64,000 bases of DNA, taken from NCBI RefSeq assembly GCF_900110115.1, contig NZ_FOCM01000003.1:186001-250000 (forward strand), given 5' to 3'. Every line of letters begins with the position of its first letter. Within the stretch, counting starts at the first letter, position 1. The position numbers were made by a program, and so were the translations under genes. Under the pieces are notes generated by a model. The model searched no databases, was not told the DNA's origin, and saw nothing but the letters and a program-made list of their open reading frames with translations. This document shows, in pieces, positions 43,972 through 52,780 of the stretch. The DNA is from Palleronia pelagia (GTDB lineage Bacteria; Pseudomonadota; Alphaproteobacteria; Rhodobacterales; Rhodobacteraceae).

Positions 43972-44664
43972 ATCCCCGCGCCGCCGCTTGTCCTTTCGCG
44001 TCCGCGCCCGGCCGCCCTGAGATTCGCCCGCACGGTACGCGGCCTGGGTTTCGGGGGGCCGATCCTGTTCGCGCCCGTGCTGGAGATCGTGCCGATGGCG
44101 CCCGGAGACCTGCCGGGGGGCGATCTGGTCTTCACCTCCGAACACGGGGCCATCCGCGCCGCCGCACTGGGCCTGCGGGACCGGCGCGCCTTTGCCGTGG
44201 GACCACGCACCGGGGCGGTGGCGCGCGCGCTGGGATTCGACTGCGCCGACGGACCGGGGCAGGCCGCTGAACTGCCGGAATGGCTGATGACGCAGGGCGC
44301 CGGGCCGATCCTGCACCTGCACGGCCAACACGTCACCGGCGACCTGGCGGGCGCACTGCGGGAGCTTGGCGTGCTGGCCGAGGCCCGCGTCGTCTATGAC
44401 CAGGTCTCGCGCGCGCCCGGTGCCGCCGCGATCCGCGCGGCGTCCGGGCCGGGTGCGATCCTGCCGTTGTTCTCCGCGCGCACGGCACGCCTGTTGGCGG
44501 ACGGATTGGAGCAGGTGGACGACAGCGCGCAGGTGCTTTCGATCAGTTCGGCGGTCGCGCGGGCTTGGCCTTTGGGCGGTGTGCAACATATTGCATCAAC
44601 GCCCGATGCGGCGGGGATGGCGGCTCTGGTGGCCGCCCTTGTTGCACCGGCAGTGGAACGCTAA
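43972..44664 (+). CDS. hemD: Uroporphyrinogen-III synthase HemD, apparent ATC start
   Basis: HemD closes and isomerises hydroxymethylbilane to uroporphyrinogen III in tetrapyrrole synthesis. The 230-residue product shows the family N-terminus ([20 protein letters not shown]), [14 protein letters not shown], and a C-terminal [10 protein letters not shown] segment. The first codon in the expected place, 43972, is ATC. It sits 7 nt after GAAGGAG, and an in-frame stop lies at 43957-43959, so no ATG, GTG or TTG can restore the N-terminus. The next standard start (GTG at 44077) would drop 35 residues including the conserved LxxSRP. mic60 and hemY follow, the usual order. Confidence 0.85.
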   Translation: MPAPPLVLSRPRPAALRFARTVRGLGFGGPILFAPVLEIVPMAPGDLPGGDLVFTSEHGAIRAAALGLRDRRAFAVGPRTGAVARALGFDCADGPGQAAELPEWLMTQGAGPILHLHGQHVTGDLAGALRELGVLAEARVVYDQVSRAPGAAAIRAASGPGAILPLFSARTARLLADGLEQVDDSAQVLSISSAVARAWPLGGVQHIASTPDAAGMAALVAALVAPAVER

Positions 44665-44735
44665 GGTCGCGTGACGCTTTGGAAAGCAGGAACAGCCGAC
44701 CCGTCCGGGCGGCGAGAAGGTGGGAAGACGTTGGC

Positions 44736-45956
44736 ATGACCGAGGCAAAGACCGAAAGCACCGACACGACCCGGGGCGGCGCCGAAGACACCAAGGCCGA
44801 CCCCACGACCGAGACGACCGCGACCACGACGCCCGAGACGCGGAGCACCGGCAACGATGACAGCCGGGCCGCCCACGAAACCAGCCGCACCCCGTTCGCC
44901 ACGCTTTTCCTTGGGGGTTTCATCGCCGCCGCGCTGGGATACGGCGCGGCCTATTACGGTGAATTCGGCCTGTTCGGCGCTGGCGAGGACGAAGCGCTGG
45001 TCGAGGTTGTCGCCGCGCAGGAAGCCCGGATCGACGCGATCGAGGCGGCGCTGGGCGCCCCCGACGAGGTGACCGAGCGGCTGGACGCCTCGGATGCCGG
45101 GCTGACCGAATTGCAGCAGAATTTCGGGTCGCTGGCCCAGAACATCGATTCGCTGGATGAGCGCATCGGCGGGGTCGAGGCCGGTCTCGCCGGTCTTGCG
45201 CCGGGCGAAGACGCCGAGGGTCAGACCGCCGGCGTGGACCTGTCTATGATCGAAGACCTCACCGACGCGCAGAATTCGATCCAGGGGCAGCTGTCCCAGC
45301 GGATCGACGAGCTTGCCGCGCAGGTCGCGGCGCTCGAGCCGGGGGCGAGCACCGACAGCGTCGCCGCGTTGGAACAGCGGCTGGCCGACCTTTCGGCCCA
45401 GGTCGACGCACAGTCCGAGGCCATCGCCGGCGCCGAGACCGCCGCCGAGACCGAGACCCGCCGCATCGCTGCGCAGGCCGCGATCAGCGAGATGCGCGCC
45501 GCCATCGAAAGCGGTGCGCCCTTCGCCGATGCCGTGGGCGCCTTCGAGGACGCGAGCGGCCAGGACGTGCCCGAGGCGCTCAGCGCGCCCGCCGGTCAAG
45601 GCGTGGCCACCCTGTCGTCGTTGCAGGACAGTTTCGACGCCGCCGCGCGCGACGGTCTGGACGCCTCGCTGGCCGTGACGGCCGGCGACGGCGCACTGTC
45701 GCGCATCGGTGCGTTCGTGAAGGCGCAGACCGGTGCCCGCGCGCTGAGCGAGCAAGAGGGCAGCGGCCCCGACGCGGTTCTGAGCCGCGCCCAGGCCCGC
45801 CTGAACGAGGGCGATCTTCGGGCCGCGCTGACCGAGCTCGACGCGCTGCCCCAGGAGGGTCGCGATGCCATGTCCGACTGGATCGCCCGCGCCGAGACCC
45901 GGCTGCGCGCCAGCGCCGCGCTGGCCGACCTGTCGCCGACTTCCAACGCTAACTGA
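44736..45956 (+). CDS. Mic60/mitofilin-like inner-membrane protein
   Basis: The 406-residue product has a Thr/Glu-rich cytoplasmic N-terminus (residues 1-50), one membrane helix (about residues 54-75), a long Gln/Glu/Asp/Ala coiled coil (about residues 90-280), and a C-terminal helical domain (LSRAQARLNEGDLRAALTEL). This layout and the position between hemD and hemY fit alphaproteobacterial Mic60 homologues, relatives of the mitochondrial crista-organising protein. In phototrophs it is linked to intracytoplasmic membranes. It follows hemD by 71 bp and precedes hemY by 11 bp. Confidence 0.78.
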   Translation: MTEAKTESTDTTRGGAEDTKADPTTETTATTTPETRSTGNDDSRAAHETSRTPFATLFLGGFIAAALGYGAAYYGEFGLFGAGEDEALVEVVAAQEARIDAIEAALGAPDEVTERLDASDAGLTELQQNFGSLAQNIDSLDERIGGVEAGLAGLAPGEDAEGQTAGVDLSMIEDLTDAQNSIQGQLSQRIDELAAQVAALEPGASTDSVAALEQRLADLSAQVDAQSEAIAGAETAAETETRRIAAQAAISEMRAAIESGAPFADAVGAFEDASGQDVPEALSAPAGQGVATLSSLQDSFDAAARDGLDASLAVTAGDGALSRIGAFVKAQTGARALSEQEGSGPDAVLSRAQARLNEGDLRAALTELDALPQEGRDAMSDWIARAETRLRASAALADLSPTSNAN

Positions 45957-45967
45957 GGACGATCGTC

Positions 45968-47623
45968 ATGCTGTGGTCCCTTCTGAAGGTCGTTCTGTTC
46001 TTCTGTGCCGTCGCCGCCCTGACCTGGGGCGCGGGCCAGTTGCTGAATGCAGATGGCGCCATCCGCGTCGCCGTCGCCAATACCGAATTCACGCTCGGGC
46101 CGCTTCAGGCGGCCATCGCGCTGATCCTGCTGATCGTCGCGGTCTGGATCGTGTTGAAGATCATCAGCCTGCTGGTCGCGATCCTGCGGTTCCTGAACGG
46201 CGACGAGACGGCGCTGAGCCGCCATTTCTCGCGCAACCGCGAGCAGAAGGGCCTTGCCGCTCTGGGCGACGCCCTGCTGGCGCTGGCCTCGGGCGAAGGC
46301 AAGGAGGCGCAGGCCAAGGCCGCGCGGGCGCAGAAATACCTGGATCGCCCCGAGCTGACCAACCTGCTGGTGGCCCAGGGCGCCGAGATGACCGGCGACC
46401 GCGCCACAGCCGAGCGTGTCTACAAGGAATTGCTGGCCGAGGATCGCACCCGCTTCGTCGGCGTGCGCGGCCTGCTGAAGCAGAAGCTCCAAGACGGCGA
46501 CACCGACACCGCGCTTGCGCTGGCCGAAAAGGCCTTCGCGCTGAAGCCCAAGCACGCCGAGACGCAGGATACCCTGCTGCGGCTGCAAGCGGGCAAGCAT
46601 GACTGGGCCGGGGCGCGCAAGACACTGGGCGCCAAGCTGAAATACGGAACCCTGCCGCGCGACGTTCACAAGCGGCGCGACGCCGTGCTGGCCCTGTCCG
46701 AGGCGAAGGACCTTCTGGCCGAGGACAGCACGATCTCGGTCCGCGAGAACGCGATCGAGGCCAACCGCCTGTCGCCCGACCTGATCCCGGCGGCCGTCAT
46801 GGCCGCGCGGGGCTACATCAGGAACAACCAGACCCGTTACGCGACCCGGGTGCTGAAGAAGGCCTGGGAGGCACAGCCGCATCCCGACCTCGCCGCGGCC
46901 TTCGCCGACATCTCGCCCGACGAGACGACGGGCGAGCGCGTGCGCCGCTTCGGCACCCTGACGCGGTTGAAGCCCGACCACCCGGAAACCAAGATGCTGC
47001 TGGCCGAGCTGCACATCGCCAACGAGGACTTCCCGGCCGCACGTCGCGCGCTGGGGGACCTGGCGACCTCTCACCCGACGACGCGGTCGATCACCATCAT
47101 GGCCGCGATCGAGCGGGGCGAGGGCGCCGATGATGCGATCGTGCGCGGCTGGCTTGCCCGTGCCGTGACGGCGCCGCGCGGCCCGCAATGGGTCTGCGAC
47201 AACTGCCAGACGGTGCACGGCGAATGGGAGCCCGTCTGCGGCAATTGCGGTGCGTTCGACACGCTCAGCTGGACGGAACCCAAGGCCGGGTCGATCTCGG
47301 TGCCGAAACAGGCCGAGATGCTACCCTTGGTCGTTGCCGGCGGGTCGCCCAGCAGCGACATCGTGATCCCCGACGCGCAGGAAGAGTCCGCGACGACGAC
47401 CACCCCGTCCGAGCCGCCGATCCCGTCCGAGCCCGCGCCGGCCGCCGAACCGAAGGCCGAGGAGAAGCCCGCGGCCGAGCCGGCCCCCGAGCCCGCGCCG
47501 AAGCCCGATCCCAAGGTCCAGCCGGTCGGCGCCGACGAGACGCCCGAGGCCACGGCGGTGCCCGAAGCCGAGGTCATCGTGCCCCAGGACCAGCGCGACG
47601 AGGAAAACGCCCGCCGCCCCTGA
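45968..47623 (+). CDS. HemY-like membrane TPR protein with C-terminal zinc ribbon
   Basis: The 551-residue protein has two N-terminal membrane helices (residues 1-25 and about 42-68), HemY-type TPR repeats, and the sequence NREQKGLAALGDALLALASG. Proteins of this family are coproduced with tetrapyrrole genes, but their role is unclear. After the TPRs comes a Cys4 segment (CDNC and CGNC, about residues 409-430) like a zinc ribbon, then a 120-residue Pro/Ala/Glu-rich tail. It is the last gene of hemD-mic60-hemY; the tRNA gene follows. Confidence 0.85.
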   Translation: MLWSLLKVVLFFCAVAALTWGAGQLLNADGAIRVAVANTEFTLGPLQAAIALILLIVAVWIVLKIISLLVAILRFLNGDETALSRHFSRNREQKGLAALGDALLALASGEGKEAQAKAARAQKYLDRPELTNLLVAQGAEMTGDRATAERVYKELLAEDRTRFVGVRGLLKQKLQDGDTDTALALAEKAFALKPKHAETQDTLLRLQAGKHDWAGARKTLGAKLKYGTLPRDVHKRRDAVLALSEAKDLLAEDSTISVRENAIEANRLSPDLIPAAVMAARGYIRNNQTRYATRVLKKAWEAQPHPDLAAAFADISPDETTGERVRRFGTLTRLKPDHPETKMLLAELHIANEDFPAARRALGDLATSHPTTRSITIMAAIERGEGADDAIVRGWLARAVTAPRGPQWVCDNCQTVHGEWEPVCGNCGAFDTLSWTEPKAGSISVPKQAEMLPLVVAGGSPSSDIVIPDAQEESATTTTPSEPPIPSEPAPAAEPKAEEKPAAEPAPEPAPKPDPKVQPVGADETPEATAVPEAEVIVPQDQRDEENARRP

Positions 47624-47673
47624 ATTGCCCTTCCACCGCCGCGGTATCCTTGTTACAGACCGCGCCGGTGGAC

Positions 47674-47749
47674 GCCGCTGTAGCTCAGCTGGTAGAGCAC
47701 GTCATTCGTAATGATGGGGTCGGGGGTTCGAGTCCCTTCAGCGGCACCA
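47674..47749 (+). tRNA. tRNA-Thr (anticodon CGT)
   Basis: A complete 76-nt cloverleaf with encoded CCA. The acceptor stem GCCGCTG pairs perfectly with CAGCGGC, the D arm is GCTC-AGCTGGTA-GAGC, and the anticodon arm CGTCA-TTCGTAA-TGATG gives anticodon CGT (codon ACG). The T arm GGGGG-TTCGAGT-CCCTT closes with two G-U pairs. I looked for a duplicated 3' end downstream, as would mark an integrated element, and saw none. Confidence 0.96.
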
Positions 47750-47882
47750 CCCGTTTTCACTGAAAATTCTCGGAAGCTGGATCGGCCGAATTCCGATCAC
47801 TTTTACCGCCGCGCCGCCTGACGAGGGTGCGGCTCGCGCTATGCTCTCCCGCAACCCGCCGCACGCGCCAAGGAGAGCTGTC

Positions 47883-48344
47883 ATGTCCACCACCTTCACC
47901 GTCAACGGCCGCGAGGTCACAGTCGACGCAGACCCGGACACGCCGCTTCTGTGGGTGCTGCGCGACGAGCTTGGGCTGACCGGCACCAAGTTCGGCTGCG
48001 GCATCGCGGCCTGCGGGGCCTGTACCGTGATGCTGGACGGCATGTCGCGCCGGTCCTGCGTCACGCCCCTGTCGACGCTGGACGGCGCGCGGGTCGAGAC
48101 CATCGAAGGCGTCACCGGCCCCGAGGCCGAGGTGGTCCAGGCGGCCTGGGTCGATATCAACGTCCCGCAATGCGGATACTGCCAGTCGGGGCAGGTCATG
48201 GCGGCCACGTCGCTGCTGCAGATGATCCCCAAGCCCACGGACGAGGAGATCGACAACGCCATGGCCGGCAACATCTGCCGCTGTGCAACTTACGTTCGCA
48301 TCCGCCAGGCCATCCGCCAGGCCTCGGACAACCTGGAGGCCTGA
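47883..48344 (+). CDS. (2Fe-2S) subunit of isoquinoline 1-oxidoreductase-type molybdenum hydroxylase
   Basis: The 153-residue protein is the small iron-sulfur subunit of a xanthine-oxidase-family enzyme of the IorAB type. Both clusters are visible: plant-type Cys39, Cys44, Cys47 and Cys59, and C-terminal Cys97, Cys100, Cys132 and Cys134. AAGGAG precedes the ATG at 47883. There is no signal peptide; in this family it is exported with the Tat-carrying large subunit. The large-subunit gene starts just downstream and a diheme cytochrome gene follows it. Confidence 0.92.
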   Translation: MSTTFTVNGREVTVDADPDTPLLWVLRDELGLTGTKFGCGIAACGACTVMLDGMSRRSCVTPLSTLDGARVETIEGVTGPEAEVVQAAWVDINVPQCGYCQSGQVMAATSLLQMIPKPTDEEIDNAMAGNICRCATYVRIRQAIRQASDNLEA

Positions 48345-48346
48345 TC

Positions 48347-50535
48347 ATGCTGCCGCACATCGCCAAAGCCGCCCCCCGTGTCGCGACCACGCGCCGGGGT
48401 TTCCTTGCCGGGGCCACCGGCCTTGTCATCGCCACCCATCTGCCGGGCAAGTCCCGCGCCCAGGCCGCCCGCGTCGTGACCGAAGGCATTCGGCGCAGCT
48501 TGCGCCGAATGCCTTCGTGCGCGTGGCGCCGGACAACACCGTGACCGTTCTGGTCAAGCATATCGAGATCGGCCAGGGCGCGAATACCGGCCTGCCGGTG
48601 CTGGTCGCCGAAGAGATGGACGCCGACTGGTCCCAGGTCCGGGCCGAGGCCGCACCCGAGGACGTGACGCTCTACAAGAACCTGGCCTTCGGGATCCAGG
48701 GCACGGGCGGCTCCACCGGCCTGTCCAACAGCTACATGCAGATGCGCGAGGCCGGGGCCGCCGCGCGGGCGATGCTGGTCGATGCCGCCGGCCGCCGCTG
48801 GGGTGTGCCCGCGACCGAGATCACCGTCTCGAAGGGCGTGGTCAGCCACGAGCGGTCGGGCAACAGCGCCACGTTCGGCGAGCTGGCCGAAGAAGCGATG
48901 GAAAGCGAGATACCGGTCGGCGTGCAGCTGAAGGATCCCGCCGATTTCACGCTGGTGGGCACGAAGGTCACGCGCACCGACTCGGCCGCCAAGTCCACGG
49001 GACAGGCGACCTTTGCGCTGGATATCTACCGCGATGGGATGAAGACCGTCGCCCTGCTGCACCCGCCGCAATTCGGCGCAACGGTGGTGACGGTCGATGA
49101 CAGCGCCGCCATGCAGGTCGCCGGCGTCCGCCAGGTGGCGCAGGTGCCCAGCGGCGTGGCCGTCATCGCCGACAATACCTTCGCCGCGCTGAAGGGTCGT
49201 GACGCCCTGAGCGTCGAGTGGGACACCAGCAGCGCCGAGACCCGCAGCAGCGCCCAGATCGCCGAGGCCTTCCGCGCCCAGGCGCAGCCCGGCGCCGGCA
49301 CCCAGGTCGAGGGCAACGGCGATATCGACGATGCGCTGGCCGGGGCTGACCGCACCTTCGAGGCGGAATACCTGTTCCCCTATCTCGCCCACGCGTCGAT
49401 GGAGCCGCTGGACGGCGTGATCGAGGTGAAGGACGGCGAGGTCGACGCCTGGATCGGGTCGCAGTTCCCGACCGCCGACAATCAGACCATCGCCGGTGTC
49501 CTGGGCCTGTCGCCCGAACAGGTACGCGTGCACACGATGTTCGCCGGCGGCTCGTTCGGGCGCCGCGCAACGCAGGGATCCCATTTCGCGGCCGAGCTCG
49601 CCAACGTCGCCAAGGCGGGTGGCGACGGCGCCTACAAGCTGATGTGGACGCGCGAGAACGACATGCGCGGCGGCTATTACCGCCCGCTGACCGTGCACAA
49701 GCTGCGCGCCGGTCTCGACGCCGAGGGCAACATCACCGGCTGGGACAATCTTGTCGTGAACCAGTCGATCATGATGGGCACGCCGATGGAGGCGATGGCC
49801 GTGCAGAACGGTCTCGATCCCACGTCCTACGAGGGGTCGAACGACCTGCCCTATGGCTTCCCGGCCCACCGGCTGAGCTGGGCGCGGGGCGAGGCGGGCG
49901 TGCCGGTCCTGTGGTGGCGTTCGGTCGGGCACACGCACACGGCCTACGCGGTCGAGACGTTCCTGGACGAGCTGCTCGAAGCCGGCGGCAAGGACGCGGT
50001 CGAGGGGCGTCTTGCCTTGATGAAGGACGAACGCCCCCGCGACGCGGCGGTCCTGCGGCGGGTGGCCGAGATGGCCGACTGGTCGGGGCCCGGCACCGGC
50101 GACACGCGCTTCGGCGTCGCCTATGCCCGCAGCTTCGGCAGCTACGTGGCCCAGATCGCCGAGGTCGAGGATCGCAACGGCGTGCCCCATGTGCGCCGGG
50201 TCTGGTGTGCCGTGGATTGCGGTGTGGCCGTGACGCCCGACGTGATCGCCGCCCAGATGGAAGGCGGCATCGGTTACGGCCTGGGCCACGCGCTGTATTC
50301 GCAGATCACGCTGGACGACACGGGCCGCGTGCGCGAATCCAACTTCGACACCTATCGCAGCCTGCGCCTGTCCGAGATGCCGCAGATCGAGGTTTCGGTC
50401 ATGGACAGCACCGCCAACCCCACCGGCGTGGGCGAACCGGGCCTGCCGCCGATCGCCCCGGCCGTGGCGAACGCCTGGCGCAGCCTCACCGGCGTGTCGC
50501 GCCGTGACCTGCCCTTCGTAAATCGTATGTCCTGA
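48347..50535 (+). pseudogene. Molybdopterin-binding large subunit (IorB-like), frameshifted after the Tat signal
   Basis: The large catalytic subunit begins at ATG 48347 with a Tat signal (TTRRGFLAGATGLVIATHLP) in one frame. The mature protein (APNAFVRVAPDNTVTVLVKH onward, then EIGQGANTGLPVLVAEEMDA and GGSFGRRATQGSHFAAELAN) continues in a different frame to the stop at 50535. The switch lies in a perfect 17-bp hairpin (48481-48517). As written, the signal-bearing frame ends at 48544 and the mature part has no export signal. It may be a real inactivating mutation, an assembly or sequencing artefact, or, least likely, programmed frameshifting. The mature 670 residues are otherwise intact. Confidence 0.75.
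48481..48517. repeat. Perfect 17-bp inverted repeat at the frameshift
   Basis: CGAAGGCATTCGGCGCA (48481-48497) and its exact reverse complement (48501-48517) are separated by GCT. The right arm is genuine coding sequence (encodes APNAF). The left arm is its mirror and encodes nothing family-like, and the reading frame changes between the arms. It has no T-tract and is unlikely to be a terminator. Confidence 0.9.
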
Positions 50536-50546
50536 AAGGAATGACC

Positions 50547-51164
50547 ATGAAACCGATCGGGACGCTTGCCCTGGCCGCGCTGCTGGCCGCCGGGCCCGTT
50601 TTCGCCGAAAGCCACCAACCCGAGATCGCGACCGAGCTTCAGCCCGTCTCGGCCTTCGAGGATATCGAGAACGACGACGAACGGGCCTCGGCGCTGTTCA
50701 CCGAGATGGCGAAGGTGCTGCAACACCCGCGCTGCCTGAACTGCCACCCGGTCGAGGGGGGCCCGCTGCAAGGCGACGATATGCAGCCGCACGATCCGCC
50801 CGTGGTGCGCGGCGCGGGCGGCATGGGGGCCATCGGGATGCAGTGCAACACCTGCCACGGGGCCGAGAACGTCGCCTTTACCGGCGCCCAAGGCTCGATC
50901 CCCGGCCATTCGCCCTGGATGCTGGCACCGCTTTCCATGGGCTGGATCGGCTTGACCGTCCCCGAGATCTGCGCCCAGCTGAAGGACCCCGAGCGTAACG
51001 GCAATCGCGACCTGGCCGCCATCCACGAGCACAACGCCGAGGATGGTCTGGTCGGTTGGGGCTGGCATCCGGGCGAGGGCCGCACGCCGGTGCCGGGCAC
51101 GCAGGAGCAGTTCGGCGAGCTGACCCAGGCCTGGATCGACGCGGGCGCGGGCTGCCCGAGCTGA
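50547..51164 (+). CDS. Diheme cytochrome c of the molybdenum hydroxylase
   Basis: The 205-residue product has a Sec signal (residues 1-20, MKPIGTLALAALLAAGPVFA) and two heme sites, CLNCH (63-67) and CNTCH (100-104). It probably accepts electrons from the IorAB-like enzyme in the periplasm. I chose the ATG at 50547, six bases after AAAGGA; an ATG at 50541 is too close to that site. It follows the large subunit by 11 bp and is followed by a terminator. Confidence 0.88.
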   Translation: MKPIGTLALAALLAAGPVFAESHQPEIATELQPVSAFEDIENDDERASALFTEMAKVLQHPRCLNCHPVEGGPLQGDDMQPHDPPVVRGAGGMGAIGMQCNTCHGAENVAFTGAQGSIPGHSPWMLAPLSMGWIGLTVPEICAQLKDPERNGNRDLAAIHEHNAEDGLVGWGWHPGEGRTPVPGTQEQFGELTQAWIDAGAGCPS

Positions 51165-51188
51165 GTTAGCCGTCCGAAGTTTTTGAAG

Positions 51189-51214
51189 CGGGCCGCCAAC
51201 GGGCGGCCCGTTTT
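51189..51214 (+). terminator. Rho-independent terminator of the molybdenum hydroxylase operon
   Basis: A perfect 9-bp stem CGGGCCGCC / GGCGGCCCG with loop AACG is followed by TTTTCTTTT, 24 bp after the cytochrome stop. Confidence 0.87.
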
Positions 51215-51262
51215 CTTTTGAGCGATGTCCGGGACTCGCTTTCGCGTGCCCCGAAGCTTTGC

Positions 51263-52687
51263 CTACAGCGCCAGTTCCGGCGTGAGACCCGTCTTCTCCA
51301 GCGCCCAGGCGGCGGCCCAGACGCCGTCGCGCCGGGTCAGCATCAGGTAGTTGCGTTGCGCGCAGTAGATCCCCGGACGACCGGGCAGCGCGCGCAGACG
51401 GATCGGGTGGCCTTTCAAGGGCGCTTCGCCGAACCGGGCCAGCGTGCCCAGCCCGCGCGCGAAGGCCGTGGGCGGCGCGGGATGCGAAATGCCCGAGGCC
51501 ACGAGCTGATGCAGCGGCCCGCTCGCGGCATCCATCGTGCCGCGCGTGGCCAGGTGGATCTCGCCCGACAGGACCGTCACCGGCGTCTCGGGCCGCTCGT
51601 GCCGGTCGAGGATCAGGCGCAGGAACCGCTGCCATTCGGCCCGGTGGGTGCGGCTTTGCCACTGGTCGCGCAGGTCATCCTCGTATTTTTCCATCCGGTG
51701 CGTGAGGCCCATCAGCCGCTCGACGATCGACAGCCGCGGCCCCAGGGCGGGGACCGATGACAGCAGGAACAGGTGCCCCGTCGGAGCGCCGGTGATCGCG
51801 TCGGTCACGTCATGCCAGGTTGCGTCGTCCATGACCCGTTCGGGCCGCCGGGTGGAGCGCAGGTCGGGCGCAACGAAGCTGACGCCCGGCGCATCCACGC
51901 GCCACGACAGGTGCCCCGACCCGGTGGCGACCGGGGGCTGCTCATCGGGCGCGCAGCCCATCTGGAACATCAGGAACGATTCGCGCGCGACCTCGAACAG
52001 GGTGCGGCCCACGTCGCTGTCCAGGATGTCCTCGGGCAGCGATCCCCAGCCGTCGCAGATGTCGTGGTCGTCCCACATGGACAGGCTGGGCACGCGCGCG
52101 GCGACCGCGGCATAGCCCGCCTGCGCCGACTGGAAGGCATAGCGCAGGAAGAACGCGCGGCGGAGCGCTTCGCGCAGGTCGGCCAGCGTGGAGGCCGACT
52201 GGGGGCGGGTGTCGATGTCGGGCCAGTCGCGGCTGATCGGATGCGCCTCGGTCACCTCGTCGGCATAGATCTGGTCGCCGCCCTGGAGCAGCAGGTGCAG
52301 CGGCGCGCGGTCGTTGCGTTCAGCCAGCTGGCGCCACATGGCGTTGCGGCTGGCCTCGGGGCGGTCGAGATCGCCATGCTCCTGCCCGTTGCACGAGGTG
52401 TAGGCCACGTTCAGGTCGCCGCCCCAGCGGGTGTTCACGCGGTATTCGCGCCCGTCGATCTGGTAGCTTGCGGCCGGATCCGCGGGCAGGCGGAAATCGT
52501 ATCGCCACATGGTCGCCCCCGCCGCACCGCCCAGCCGCACGGGGTCGACCTGCGTGCCATCGGCCTCCAGCACCGGGGGCTTCCTGCCGTCGTGGCGGAC
52601 CAGTGTCGCGGCGAGGGTCACGCCCCGTTCGTCGACCTTGCGCAGGTGCAGCATCGGAAGGGTGTCGGGGGCACGGTCTGGCAACAT
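51263..52687 (-). CDS. PhoD-like metallophosphatase
   Basis: The 474-residue protein resembles the PhoD-like alkaline phosphatase/phosphodiesterase family. Metal-ligand segments are visible: YTSCNGQ, LLQGGDQIYADEV, MWDDHDICDGWG and VLSGEIHLATRG. I see no clear Sec or Tat signal at the ATG 52687, so it is probably cytoplasmic, unlike Bacillus PhoD. It is divergent from the dehydrogenase gene across 93 bp that hold a TGGTATACCA palindrome. Confidence 0.8.
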   Translation of the reverse strand: MLPDRAPDTLPMLHLRKVDERGVTLAATLVRHDGRKPPVLEADGTQVDPVRLGGAAGATMWRYDFRLPADPAASYQIDGREYRVNTRWGGDLNVAYTSCNGQEHGDLDRPEASRNAMWRQLAERNDRAPLHLLLQGGDQIYADEVTEAHPISRDWPDIDTRPQSASTLADLREALRRAFFLRYAFQSAQAGYAAVAARVPSLSMWDDHDICDGWGSLPEDILDSDVGRTLFEVARESFLMFQMGCAPDEQPPVATGSGHLSWRVDAPGVSFVAPDLRSTRRPERVMDDATWHDVTDAITGAPTGHLFLLSSVPALGPRLSIVERLMGLTHRMEKYEDDLRDQWQSRTHRAEWQRFLRLILDRHERPETPVTVLSGEIHLATRGTMDAASGPLHQLVASGISHPAPPTAFARGLGTLARFGEAPLKGHPIRLRALPGRPGIYCAQRNYLMLTRRDGVWAAAWALEKTGLTPELAL

Positions 52688-52744
52688 CGCCCTGAGATAA
52701 GCCCCCCGCGCCCGCCCGCAAGTGCGCTTGAACCGGCGGTGATC

Positions 52745-52754
52745 TGGTATACCA
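52745..52754. promoter_or_regulatory. TGGTATACCA palindrome, candidate GntR-type operator
   Basis: A perfect 10-bp palindrome lies 26 bp before the start of the dehydrogenase gene and between it and the divergent PhoD-like gene. Its form resembles operators of FadR/GntR regulators. No GntR gene is in the window, so the regulator would be encoded elsewhere. Confidence 0.35.
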
Positions 52755-52780
52755 TTTGCCGGGAAACCGAGGAGGACAAG

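Noticed and set aside
47674-47882. tRNA-Thr as an integration site for a mobile element
   Set aside because: No copy of the tRNA 3' end, integrase or phage gene is seen downstream; the next genes are ordinary enzyme subunits.
48283-48501. Upstream extension of the IorB mature frame as a real N-terminus
   Set aside because: The residues encoded are rich in Arg, Pro and His and look like a shadow of the iron-sulfur subunit and Tat signal read in another frame.
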